The position numbers and the translations under genes are program-made. From NCBI GenBank assembly GCA_000697055.1, contig JNDT01002077.1:1-41480 (forward strand): DNA of 41,480 nucleotides, given 5' to 3'. A model generated the notes under the pieces. The model saw only the letters and a list, made by a program, of their open reading frames with translations. It was not told the DNA's origin and did no database searches. This DNA comes from Saksenaea vasiformis B4078. Taxonomy: Eukaryota > Mucoromycota > Mucoromycetes > Mucorales > Saksenaeaceae. Shown piece by piece: positions 10,213-20,982 of the stretch. Position 1 is the stretch's first letter, and every line of letters begins with the position of its first letter.

Positions 10213-11058
10213 GGCTAAAAAGAAGTCAGTTCCAGAGCAGAAGGCAGATAAGATAATCCAGAAGATAGCTCGAAAACGAAGAGCAGTTGAACAGCCTGAA
10301 GCCAGTGATGGTAAGCTTACAAAGGTAGAATTCACACTTACATACTTATTTTCATATTTGATACAGATATATGCTCTATGGACAACAAGTCAGTTGTATC
10401 GCACTTAGATCCTGAGTTTGTCTACGAAGTCCCCATCACTCTTCGCAAAGATAAAAGACCAAGAATTGATCTTGATGTTCCTCTTGGGATTGATCCAGCT
10501 GCAGCCACCTCCACGTATAATCCAAAAGCCGATGGCTGGTGTGGTTTCAGGGTATTTGGATACCTTTTGCACAATGACGAAAACAAGCTCCCGCTCGCTA
10601 AAGCCAAGATGCTAGAAGCCCTTCAGAAGCACCGCCATATTTATGCCGATGGCTTTGGATTTGACGTAGAAGAATTGGAAAGAGTAATCCAGCATGGCGC
10701 GGATATAGACCCCCAGTTGCATGACAACATACCTCCTTGCAAGAACATGCGGTTTTGGTTTAATTCGCCTGATTGCGCACAGGCGGTGGCTGATGCATAT
10801 GGACATCCAATCTGTGTATATTCTGACTATGAACGTTTCCCCGCCCTGACCTTCTTGCCGCTATCAGTTGCTACGAACGTAAGAGACAAACCGCGTCTGC
10901 TGATCCTCTATCATGTCAACAATAATCATTGGACGACGATAAATGTCAAGCATCACATTCAGAAATCGTGGCCTTCAGTGAACAGCTTATTCTTTTCTGC
11001 CTGTCAAAAGCACGGAATTGATACTTACATTTCCTCATATTGGAATAAGTGGGGCTAA
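10211..11058 (+). pseudogene. OTU-type cysteine protease, 3' part of split MULE-OTU gene
   Basis: The original exon 2 continues 10213-10310. It is followed by a 56-bp intron (10311-10366) and exon 3 (10367-11058, stop TAA). A basic linker (KKKSVPEQK, ARKRRAVEQ) leads to an OTU-like fold: DGWCGFRVFGYL gives the Asp-x-x-Cys nucleophile (Cys codon 10540-10542) and NNNHWTTI the catalytic His (10927-10929). FNSPDCAQAVADAYGHPICVYS is the middle of such domains. OTU domains hydrolyse ubiquitin-type isopeptides and are known passengers or fusions of MULE and other eukaryotic transposons. An ATG happens to span the insertion point (10211-10213), so a free OTU protein could still be made from a promoter in the CACTA end. 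Its own reading frame is intact. Confidence 0.75.
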
Positions 11059-12316
11059 TTTCCTAAAAACAAAAAAAAGACACCCGTATAATTAACCCAG
11101 TTTCAATCACTGCTTTTATTTTTACTTCATGACTATTATACAATATATTTTTTCTTTTTCTTGTGTATACTCCTTGTGGTATATGTGACATGCCGTAGTG
11201 CATGTAGAAATAAATATCCGTGTACAGTTACAGATCAAATAGTAATCGGGATTAATATATTAACAAACATAATAATATTCCGTTCTATATATAAATATAC
11301 CCTAAGTACAAACATATGTAGCTTTGTAATAAGGGAATTAACATATAATAGAATTATACGGAAAATAGATTATTATTAGGATATACTTTAGAGAACTGAA
11401 CGTGATATAAAAGAGCAGACATTAACATTTAATAAAAGTAATTCAGTCTCAAAGGATTTACTAAGTCTACATTTTGAGAGCTACATCACAGTAAACATTA
11501 ATTTCTTACATGTCGTTGAATATCTTGTTATAAAAAAATGTCAGAGAGAAACGAAAAGCAGATAATAGAAGAGAGTAAAAAAGACCAACGTTTGATATAA
11601 AAATGAAGGAAATAATTTTTTTTAGACACTGGTCAGAATTTGCAAATGCTTTCAAAAATAAGCAAAATCTTTAAGAGGTTAACCTTGCCAAATGGCCATT
11701 TTACCTCTATTTTGACAGAAAATAATTTTTAACAAAAAAAATACTAGTAAGTAGAAGAAAACGAAGAGAATGCAGAGATATCAATCTTTCTTCAGTCGCT
11801 CAAATACTGTACATCTGAAGAAGGAAATCTTTTGATCAAGATTGGTTGTCAGACTTCTTGGTCCTTCTAAATTGGGATGACGTTCATCTCGTGGCTCGGT
11901 GGCCATATGTGTAGCAGTAGAATTTTTTTAAATCGCCGACGTAGGTCTGTTGTGGAAGAGTATGGAGCATACTTAAGCTGTGCTGGACCTCATGTGTCCA
12001 GGTCAGGAAGTATCAGAAAGTATCAGAGCGCCTGTGTACGATTTTTTTCCCTAATGAAACACGGGAAAAACTCCCGTAATAAGGATATTATCCAAGGTGA
12101 TTCATATGATCATGGGTTAAGACAGCCTAGTATTGGCACCAAATATCACCGAGGAGAGACAATCTTGAACAGTGTTACCCAAGAATTAATACTAATAGAG
12201 AGGAATGGGTGTATTAAGATTCATCAAAGCGAATTAATGTGAAAGGACCTTTAATTATATCTTAATACAAATTTTATGAATGGATATATACAGCGAGGGT
12301 ATTAATCCAAGCATCA
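11059..12316. other. Intergenic, AT-rich, no firm gene
   Basis: Contains the 3' flank of the MULE-OTU gene and then very AT-rich sequence. Near 11610-11740 there are two similar words (GAAATAATTTTTTT and GAAAATAATTTTTAAC). A 121-codon ORF on the plus strand (11877-12242) matches no family that I recognise and may be decayed transposon sequence. No MULE end was identified. Confidence 0.5.
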
Positions 12317-12583
12317 TGGGAGGATGGTCGTGTCTCATCGGAACGTCCGAAAGTTTAGTAAATGCTGCGTGTTCGCACATCACACGTCATTTCTTTCAAA
12401 CGACCCCTTCTAAATAAAATGAGTGCGTCCTCTTTAGAAGCGTTTATGCTATCGTACAGCGGCGATCATTTCAATCAATCATATTTCTTAGAACATCGGC
12501 GGCTGCTCAAACGTTGCATATTTATTCGTCATCTTTTGATTCGGAAAACAATCTCATATCTACAAACCTTCTGAACATCCGCC
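12317..12583 (+). repeat. LTR-derived fragment (copy of 19027-19291)
   Basis: About 265 bp matching 19027-19291 in the same orientation, with about eight substitutions (near 96% identity). The second copy lies wholly inside the solo LTR at 18825-19451, so this is probably a piece of another LTR of that family. Differences fall at all codon positions, including several that would change amino acids, so the short ORF in it is not a gene. The fragment abuts the 3' end of the pseudogene that follows. Confidence 0.85.
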
Positions 12584-15500
12584 ATGATCTATTTTGACTT
12601 CCAGGACAGCTTGCTTCACCGCAAAGAGCGCAGTGTCTCGACCGTTTCCTGCGCTGGATTGGTTGTGGTATTCTTCGGATCGGAATTCTACCCGCTAGTG
12701 TTGCGGGTGGGATATACGAGGTTGATGGTATAGATGTTGCAGCTAACCGGGGTAACACGGGAGGAAGTGCTGTATACAGTTGATATAGACCGTGGTCGAG
12801 GCATTGGATGAGGGGCGTCAATGGCACCTTCATGCTGCCGTTCTGATAGGAATGATAGTCGGCTGCGGGTTGCTTCTGTCAATATCGCCGAGCAGCGCTG
12901 GACCTGGGCTTGCTCCCACAGCCTATGGTATGACTGAATCATCTGAGGGTATTTGTAACGTATATTTGCTCCATTGGCATACATGCTATTCCAAGTTTGA
13001 GCAAATCTTTCCCATCTGATCGCTGCAGCAACGACATTGCTGCAAAATCGGGTTGCAAGTCGGGAAAATAATAGTCTTTCCTCTACTGTATGAATAGGTA
13101 GGATTGCATATTTGGTATCTTGCCGTTGTATAAGGAATTGGTATCGTCCGTTGCTGCTAGCGATGGCACCATTGTATCTTTCCATCTGCAGCAGGTGAAT
13201 CTGCTGATCGGAGACTTCTGCTATATCAAATCGCTCACTCGTTGGCGTATATACGGATGTGTTCCGCCATCCATCCAAGTAAGATGGTATCTCGTCATCG
13301 AGCTTTAGGTATAGTATTTGGAGTTCGTCTTTCAACCACAGATCGTAGTGATCGTTGTATGGCTTGCCCGTGCGGTTTTCAATTTCCACCTAAGTAATGT
13401 AAGACAACGTAAGCTGTCAGCAAAGTCTCTCCACTCACATCAAGATTATGTCACGTACGGTATTCAAGCATTAAGCTGCAGGCAAATTTTGGGCTTGCGT
13501 TGAAGGCACCGAATCTTCTGATTACATTTTGATATATGCCACCTTCCAAAACATTGGTTCCTCTTGAACATCGACAGACCATAAGGCCATCTGCATCTGT
13601 ATAGCGCTCATGATAGAGCTGTTGTACCTCCGGTTCGTTAAGATATTCCTTTACGACGAACTCCAAAAAGTTACGGGCCTCCTTCCAGGCTTGAGCATTG
13701 AAGAGCGGTTGCTTTGATGATGCGCACAGTAGAGGACCGTATGTGATGAGCACATCGTAGACAGGACGTACCATGAAATGGGGTGGTGGGATGACGCGCC
13801 GAATCCTAGCTTGCAGCCATTGTTTCCTCGTCTTCCGAACTGCATGTTAAGTATATTAGAGAAGATTGTTGCTATGAGTGAGGGAAAATACTGCTAACCT
13901 TTATCAAATTGCTCTCCTTTTCTTTCAAGCACCCCCTTCACTTTGGCAACGTCGCTTTGATCCATTACCATGGCTGCATCTGTCAGTGCTCTTTGGAAAT
14001 TCTGCGGAGACCGTGGTTCTTTGGAACTGATATACGCTTCAAAGCATGCCATACATCCTGAATTACGCGAGTTCTTACAAACGGAGCTACTGTGCTTGGA
14101 TCGTTGGATACAATTGCATTTCTGTATAAGGTATCCAGCATTCTGTGTCCTCTTCTCCTGCTTTCTTCATTTATCGCAGAGTTTTCGGCAGTCTGCTCAT
14201 TTTCAATATCGCTACCATATTCGTCAGACTCTTCTTCATTCTCTACATTGCTGCTATCCCACGAAAGATTTGTCGCATTATGCACCTGTGTCTGAGTAGT
14301 CAGAATTCCATCGTCTATCACAGGTTTCTCGGCGTTGCGTATTTCTGAGATATCCTGTCGCGCTTGTATCCTGACCATAATGCGGAAAGGTGGGACACCA
14401 AAACTCGATAGAGGTTGTTCATCGCATAGCTGAGTAGTGGCACTAGGTACAATGACATACTGAACCTCTACGACCGCCCTATTATCCGTATGATGTCTTC
14501 CGTTAAATTTTCTACGTTCATTAATTAGTATGTGTTGCCATCGCAGTGCATTAATATCTCTTACCGTGGTTGAGGTTCATCTATAATTCGTCCATGAGCA
14601 ATGGCTCGTGTACCATCAGCACTTAGAAGCGTAATTGGCTCGTTTTGCTCGATGCACACGGCTGTCTGACTTGTCGGTGGCAGAGAAGATGCTTGCTGGT
14701 ATATTTCCAAAGACGCCCATGCATCTAATGCAGCGTACGTGATTTGTTCCTGACTCAGAGTTGGTTGGTCCCAGTCACTTTGCCGGATATTTGCATCCTT
14801 TGGAAGACGATGGTGAAGGACACTCGCACAAATTCCAGCCAAGCTTGTCATTGCCGATACCACGAGACCGCGATCTTTACAGTACCCGCCCAACTCTATC
14901 ATGCTGACTACTTCGATTGGCAGTTCGGGGAAGCTTCTTTGGAGCCAGCTGATGTCACCTCCAATGTTCTTGCCAACTTTTGTTATATCGCTTCTGGAAA
15001 GGAAGGCAAGAAGCGCGTGCGGCAGTGTGTGCAGACGGGGAAGTCGTAATGTCATGATTTGTTGACAATATGCTACCTGTAAAGTAGCGACGGGTTTCCA
15101 GGCAGGTCTCCGGGTGTCAAACGACCATTCAGCATCTAATCCTACTACTGTTGGTGATTGGTCATCAGCATTGTCAATTAGGTCTAAAAGCGCTGATATC
15201 GCAGTATTTATCTGGCTGCTTGTTTCGTGTACAGTTACATCCACATCGCTTGGTATCCTCAGACGAGGGAGGTTCAGATGCTCCTCCGGACCCATAACGA
15301 CTGGCGGCTGCCAAGGGGCTGCTCTAATCGACGGTATAACTTCCTCGAAGAAAAATTTATCGCCGTCAATATTGTCAGTGTACAGAAATTCCGGCGCCTG
15401 GTGACCAAGGGCAGTTAAACTGCGCATCATGTTGTTTACTGGTCCTCGAATGTACTCCATGGACGTCGAAGGGACAAGACATTGCAGTCGTATTTCTCCC

Positions 15501-16315
15501 ATCTCATTTGTTGCAGTGAACAAGCCCTCAAACAGCTTCGCCCCTTCGATCTTGCACATGTGTTTTGTGACCTTTACCAGTAGATCAGCATGATGATTAA
15601 TCATAGCAATAGAACCACTTGCCTTATGACTATGGTCGACATGAAGAATAGTAGCAGGGAGAGAACTCGTATGCTGATGGTGAGAGGACATACGGGACTG
15701 GACAAAGTCATTGTACATCTTTGTGATGTATTTTACAGTGGGAACAAATCCGTTGTAACGTTTTGGATCGGAAAAGGATGAGAAAATTTTCTGCTTCACC
15801 ACCTGGATCGATGGATACAGGGTCCGTCTAGCTCTTTCAGTCAAAAACTGCAGTTGCAGACGGTCATGTCACAAATGATGATGTTTGCTGAGCATGCGCA
15901 CAAATGGCCCTGGTCCCATTCCGGAATGAAAACATGCTCGCATCATATCCATCACGTGCAAAGATAAACTGCTGCGTTTAGACATGATGGCAGGAAATTC
16001 TTGAGATAACGATGAAGGCAGGTTGTTCAATATTTCGCGATCGTGACCAAGAAAAGTCTTTCTACACCCTTCGCACTGGTATCTGTGCGACATGAGGAAA
16101 AAATTGTCCTCTTCATCTATAATTCTTCTAGCAATAGGGTCAGTTGGCCAACCAAACGGTCTGAGCTTTTTCGAGCACTTGGGGCAGGCAAGCTCAGTGA
16201 CCAAGAGATGCACAAGCCAAACGAAAACGCATGGATAATACATAGGCGTGGGATCGAGAGCGTACTGATTGCGCATGGTGAAAAATGCATTTGGTCGCAA
16301 TATGGTGCATTTCAT
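12584..16315 (-). pseudogene. DDE transposase with internal DEDD 3'-5' exonuclease, decayed
   Basis: Read from 16315 downward. The N-terminal zinc-ribbon domain (ACPKCSKKLRPFGW ... RYQCEGCRKTF, with IMSKRSS) resembles the fungal domain that I recall as DUF6729. Then come LHVDHS (Asp, ~15636) and LYTDN (Asp, ~15376). A WRN-like exonuclease follows with all motifs: GLDAEW (~15130), GKNIGGDISWL (~14960), YAALDAW (~14725). After an acidic linker come QDVWHALKRI and CRCSRGTNVLEGG (Glu, ~13547), and a CALCGEASC zinc knuckle near the end. Introns: 14512-14564, 13840-13898, 13390-13438. Breaks: TGA at 15869-15871, a one-base loss near 14000 (RR|NFQRALTDAAM), TGA at 13451-13453 (before HNLD), and a frame change between about 12690 and 12830. 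Function is inferred from motifs; this copy cannot make the protein. Confidence 0.75.
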
Positions 16316-16341
16316 TTGTAATCGCCCCAAATTTTACCCAA

Positions 16342-16483
16342 CTTTGACACCTGATAACTTTTCAGAAAATCACTTGATTTACAATCAAGTCTTCAAATAT
16401 CATTTTTAGTACTGTTTACAATAATAATCGAAGTGTAAAATATTTCTAATGAGAGTGAAAAAAAAAGTTATCAGGGTTCAAAG
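16342..16483. repeat. Inverted repeat, 21-bp arms (MITE-like)
   Basis: Arms 16342-16362 (CTTTGACACCTGATAACTTTT) and 16463-16483 are inverted copies with two mismatches, enclosing about 100 AT-rich bases. A smaller palindrome (CTTGATTTACAATCAAG) lies inside. It could be a tiny MITE or the terminus of one of the neighbouring elements. No clear target duplication was seen. The rest of 16316-16698 shows nothing else that I recognise. Confidence 0.6.
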
Positions 16484-18824
16484 TGCACCGGTCAAGCCCC
16501 ATTTTAGCAGGGACTCTCAGAATTTGAAACAATCGGTAACTTAAATAGGTGCGGCAGTTTAAATAGCGCATCCTAATATAGTAATACAAAGGGGCCCACC
16601 ACGTGGTAAAAATGGAAATAGAGCAACTCGAAAAAAGAAGTAGGAACCTTTCGGCATCGATTTCTCTTTCTCTTCACTACATTAACTTTATTTCTATCAT
16701 GCCACCACTTAAACGCAACCAAAAGGCAGCTCGCAAAAAGCAAAGACGCGTGGATGGGCGCATAATCTCTGTACAGCCCAGTGCTACAGAGCCTATTTGT
16801 TGTATCGTGTAGTCGTAAAGGTTGAATACAATGAAACCGAAGTGTAGGGGAGTTTATTCTGGAATCAGAACCCGAGATCAAGACTACACTAGGTGGTGAT
16901 ATTTATATAGCGCTGGATTGCGTCAGTAACGGAGTTCCTGAGTTAGTTCAGATATATTTAATTAACCATCCGCTTATAATCGCACTAGACCATTTGATAT
17001 AGCTGGATACTACACTATTGCAGCAGTTAGTACAGCTTCTCACCAGGAAGATGATATAGACAACAGTTATCCAGCTGACACTGAAGATTGGGAACTTCTC
17101 GAAATACCATTAGATCAAGTTATGAGAGTCTCAACTCTTCCGCTAAAACGGAACGAAAATTTTAGTACTTCTTTGCGCGGTGTTCACACCAAAGATTCGC
17201 GTACAACATCCTGGCGCCGACAAAAGGAGATGAAGGCAGCAGCCGATATATCCCAAAGACTTACTGCCTTTGGGTTTGCAATTGAGGCACCCAAAGATAG
17301 GGTTGCAGGAAGTAGTTCTAGTACCGAGAGTACTGTTGAAGAGACTAGCTCTGAACGTGGTGCCTTACAGCAGGCGTATAAGAAGCTGAAAGATACGTCG
17401 ACACCTCATATCAACAAAGAAAACGTATTCAACCAATCCACACCTTTCTTGCTGTGCAAATTGCAAGCAGTTTATAGATACATTCATTACAAGCTTCAAG
17501 GTGAAAAATCCATGTCTGCGTCAACAAAGGCTGCAGAGGTATCTGGATAACGCCTTCCAAGGAATACAGAGCGAAGGCCATCAGGCAATGGTCTAGGGAG
17601 TATCTTGACTTTGGCTATGTATCAGTTCATCGTCAAGGCGCACATGCAAAACGTGCATCAATTCTTTCGCATGAAGACATCGAAGAGTTGGTCCGTGTAT
17701 GGATCCGCCAACAAAAAGCTGAGCATAGGAACTTGATTGACATTCTGAAATATGTTAATGAAACAGCAGTTCCTGAAGTTATTGGCATACCTGGAGAGAT
17801 CAGCCTCACCACGCTGTGGAGATACATGCTGCAGTGTGGATACAAGTACCAAAGAAACAGCAAAGATATCTATTACGATGGACACGAAAGAGATGACGTT
17901 GTAACATACCGCCAGCAATGGGCAAGTCGTATGGTGGAGTACAAAAAGAGAATGGAGACGTACGAAGGAGATGAAGAAGAAGTTGTTGTGGAGCCATTGC
18001 TGCAGCCTGGAGAGAAAAAACTTATCTTGGTTACACATGACGAATCAACATTCTATGCGAATGATGGAAAGCAGATGCTATGGATTGGCGAAGGGAAAAA
18101 AATCCTCAGAAACAAGAACCCTGGACTGTCGATAATGGTCAGCGAGTTCCAATGCCCTTGTCATGGAACTATGAGATCCGAATCCAAGATCTCTCGGGCA
18201 TTTTTCTATGCAGGAATTGGAAGAGAGGGGTACTGGACAAGCGAAGATTTGACAAAGCAGTTGAAGGAAGATGCCATCCCTATATTTGAGAAACTTCACC
18301 CGGACTGCCAAGCGATCTTCATCTTTGATCAAAGTAGCAATCATAATGCTTATGCAAATGATGCCCTACTTGTTCAAAGAATGACGAAATCTAAAAAGCG
18401 CTGTGAACCTGACGATAAGTACCAGTTCCGTGGTGGACATTTTCTCTATAATGGCGAAAATGGTACATATACTATCCCACAAAACATGTACCAATACGAA
18501 GAAGAAAATATCAAAAAGCGCAAAAGAGGGGCGACAACTGTAACGTCAGAAAAGAGACAGGTCCGCTACTTTAAAGGAATTGAGGGTATTCCACGAGAGC
18601 GGTGTCTATGGCTTGAAAAAGATCCGTATAGGCCAGGAAAGATCCGGCGAACGGATTGTAATGGAGAGGAAGTAGGCGACAGCAAATGCTGTGCAAAACA
18701 TCTTCTGGAGGCGCAACCTGACTTTCGAGCACAACGAACAGCATTACATGAAGCAGTCGAGAACGCAGGACACATTTTTGAGCTTTACCCAAAGTTTCAT
18801 TGTGAGTGTAACTGGATTGAAAGG

Positions 18825-19451
18825 TGTGGTATATGTTGACCGTCGTAATGCCCATCCTATAGAATTGTGTTCCATAACAGGAAAGATCGGGGATTAATCG
18901 TGTTTCCATATACAGTGAACTTCTCCACTGGAACACCAACTGAACCTTATCATCTATAACTTAGACTTATCACCGAGTTCAGTACAACAAGGTAGCACTG
19001 TGTCATCACAGTAATTGATCCATTCTATGGAGGATGGTCGTGTCTCATCGGAACGTCCGAAAGTTTAGTAAATGCTGCGTGTTCGCACATCACATGTCAT
19101 TTCTTTCAAACGACCCCTTCTAAATAAAATGAGTGCATCCTCTTTAGAAGCGTTTATGCTATTGTACAGCGGCGATCATTTCAATCGATCATATTTCTTC
19201 GAACATCGGCGGCCGCTCAAACGTTGCATATTTATTCGTCATCTTTTGATTCAGAAAACGATCTCATATCTACAAACCTTCAGGACATCCGCCTATAATC
19301 CACACCTAATACCGAGAAGAACGTTCACTAATTCTTATTTCCGCTAAAAGACTGAATCATATAAATAGGCAGATCTAATTGAAATAAAGATATCCAACAG
19401 TCTCAAAGGATTCTATCCGCCTACTGTCCCAATTAACCTACCCATACAACA
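18825..19451 (+). mobile_element. Solo LTR, 627 bp
   Basis: Begins TGTGGT and ends ACAACA (TG...CA with near-inverted termini). It is flanked by AAAGG at 18820-18824 and 19452-19456. It contains TATAAATA (19360-19367) and AATAAA (19383-19388), as expected of a retrotransposon promoter and poly(A) signal on the plus strand. It has no internal domain, so it is the product of LTR-LTR recombination. It sits inside the conserved Glu block of a DDE transposase gene. Confidence 0.8.
19027..19291 (+). repeat. LTR internal module shared with 12317-12583
   Basis: Second copy of the 265-bp direct repeat. It begins at GGAGGATGGTCGTG and ends at CATCCGCC, where similarity to the first copy stops on both sides. 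Confidence 0.85.
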
Positions 19452-19699
19452 AAAGGTACTGGGGAGCAGCAAAGCGAGAGGTACGAGTAAAGTGTGATTA
19501 CAGTTTTCGGTCCTTGAAAGAAAACCTGCCCAAGTTCCTTGATACTATATCACCATCAAATACTACACCAACGCTAATAAGACGATTTTCGAAAAGATCA
19601 TGGCGATACATAGAAGCGTATGCACTGAAGATGGATGCATTTGAGGCAGAAAAAGAAGTTGAAAAATTTTCAAGCCGAAAGTATAAAAGCCATGACTGA

Positions 19700-20590
19700 G
19701 TCTAGATTGCCCCAAATAAAGAAAAAGCAGTTACTAAAAAGGGAAGCGGAATTGCAAATGGAAAATTGAAACAATTCAAGGTTTACGGCGATTACAAATG
19801 AAATGCACCATATCCAAAATGTTTTCTCCTTTTTGTAAAGATCTGGTTGATGGGATCTTTCCATTTGGCTCTTTATCTTGCTTCTAATTTCCTCGAACTA
19901 TGGTATAAACAAGGATTTAGGATCAAGAATAGTATCGGCGTCAAAGCTGTCTATATTAAAGAACGGGTCCTTAAGTACACATTTTCTCAGTTCAAACGGT
20001 AGTTTACCATCCATATTGAGATCGTTGGAGTGTGTTACACGTAACAGTCCATTGTGCTTATATCTTTTTGTGGTTTTATACTGTTTATTGACGGTTTCAC
20101 AAGAATTTGTTTAATGGCCAATCTACTTCGTTCGTGTTAATGGCCAATCCGCTTCAATTTTTTGAAAACCCCGCACTTTAATGGCGAATCAGGTTGAGAC
20201 TTAACGTTGATAAACTGCAATCTCATTGGACATTAACACTACAGATATGGCCCGCCAGCCCATCTCTCTTTGATTTGCGGGGTCTTAACCTTTCCTGTAG
20301 ATAACAATGCCAGGTGACAGAATGCCTTGGCATCCAAGAATTGAATTCAGTATAGTAAAGAAAACAACATGTAACTAGTTGTGCTTCTGCATCTAATATA
20401 ACTGATGGAAGTAATTGCAATATAATCCATTTAGCAACACAAGATTTATGAGTGAAGGATCCAGGTACAGTAAGGATAATAGGAATAACATGGCGTAATA
20501 TCAACTGATCATTATCCAGCGCAATAGAAGTTGGATATTTGCTAGTCCTGTGCACCATGAATTTTTTCTATGGCTCGAAAGGTATCCAGT
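19700..20590. other. Intergenic, no firm gene
   Basis: Follows the DDE transposase stop. Between 20112 and 20190 the word TTAATGGCCAATC / TTTAATGGCGAATC occurs three times at irregular spacing. A 111-codon minus ORF (20558 down to 20223) has no family that I recognise. Terminal repeats of the neighbouring elements were looked for and not found. Confidence 0.5.
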
Positions 20591-20732
20591 GTTATGGCCC
20601 AAATATGTCCGGCGTTATGGCCCAAAGATGTCCGGCATTATGGCCCAAAGTTGTCCGGCGTTGCGGCTCATAGCGTGTCCTGGCGTTATGGCTCATAGCG
20701 TGTCCTGGTGTTATGGCTCAATGCGTGGTCCA
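20591..20732. repeat. Short tandem array, 23-25 bp unit
   Basis: Six degenerate units: three of GTTATGGCCCAAAGATGTCCGGC type (23 bp), two of GTTATGGCTCATAGCGTGTCCTGG type (25 bp) and a final variant, with stray TTATGGCTCAAAG / TTATGGCCCATAAG further on to 20790. It lies about 250 bp before the first recognisable Fanzor exon, so it may be a subterminal or promoter repeat of that element. Confidence 0.8.
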
Positions 20733-20982
20733 GTCGGCATTTAAAGTGGATCGGGTCACTTATGGCTCAAAGTGTTATGGCCCATAAGAAAAATGTTGAT
20801 CAACACTTGCAGGAACAAAAACTTTGTCTCTGTGGTCCAACGCGTCGTTGCTCATTCAAGAGATGTCACTTGCATTGGCTGATTATTTGCCTATTTTTAT
20901 TTCATAAATCTTCTCCAAGAAAATCGCCAGATCCCTCCAATCACTCATGAACTGTACTACTCTCTGTTTTCCTTGGTGGCAG

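Larger units (their letters stand above)
16699..19699 (+). pseudogene. DDE transposase (HDESTFYAND type), split by solo LTR
   Basis: A basic N-terminus (MPPLKRNQKAARKKQRR) starts at 16699; its link to the next part is unresolved. From about 16990 the frame reads PFDIAGYYTIAAV, a 17122-17540 segment, then after a one-base loss near 17538 (VSG|ITPSKEYRAKAIRQW) it continues through VTHDESTFYAND (Asp), GREGYWTSEDLTKQL, FIFDQSSNHNAYANDAL (Asp), CCAKHLLEAQPDF and PKFHCECNWIER (Glu). The LTR at 18825-19451 interrupts here. The protein resumes at 19457 with YWGAAKREVRVKCDYSF and ends KYKSHD with TGA at 19697-19699. Excising the LTR plus one AAAGG restores IERYWGAAK exactly. This is a cut-and-paste transposase widespread in fungi; I do not assign a named family with certainty. 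It is inactive because of the frameshift and the insertion. Confidence 0.8.

Noticed and set aside
11877..12242. 121-codon plus-strand ORF as a gene
   Set aside because: No motif, no splice context and AT-rich flanks; kept only as a note in the intergenic entry.
12362..12574. Conserved 70-codon ORF repeated at 19072
   Set aside because: Most differences between copies change amino acids and the copies lie in an LTR, so it is non-coding repeat.
17533..17555. 23-bp micro-intron in the DDE transposase
   Set aside because: It would fix the frame but is far below the 41-bp minimum seen elsewhere; a one-base loss is simpler and keeps ITPSK.
12317..19291. One complete LTR retrotransposon bounded by the two direct repeats
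   Set aside because: No gag or pol lies between them; the contents are DNA-transposon pseudogenes, and the second repeat is internal to a solo LTR with its own target duplication.
2898..20762. Shared 16-mer TAAGTGACCCGATCCA (2898) and its inverse near 20747 as terminal inverted repeats
   Set aside because: The match does not extend and a single 16-mer pair is within chance for 41 kb.
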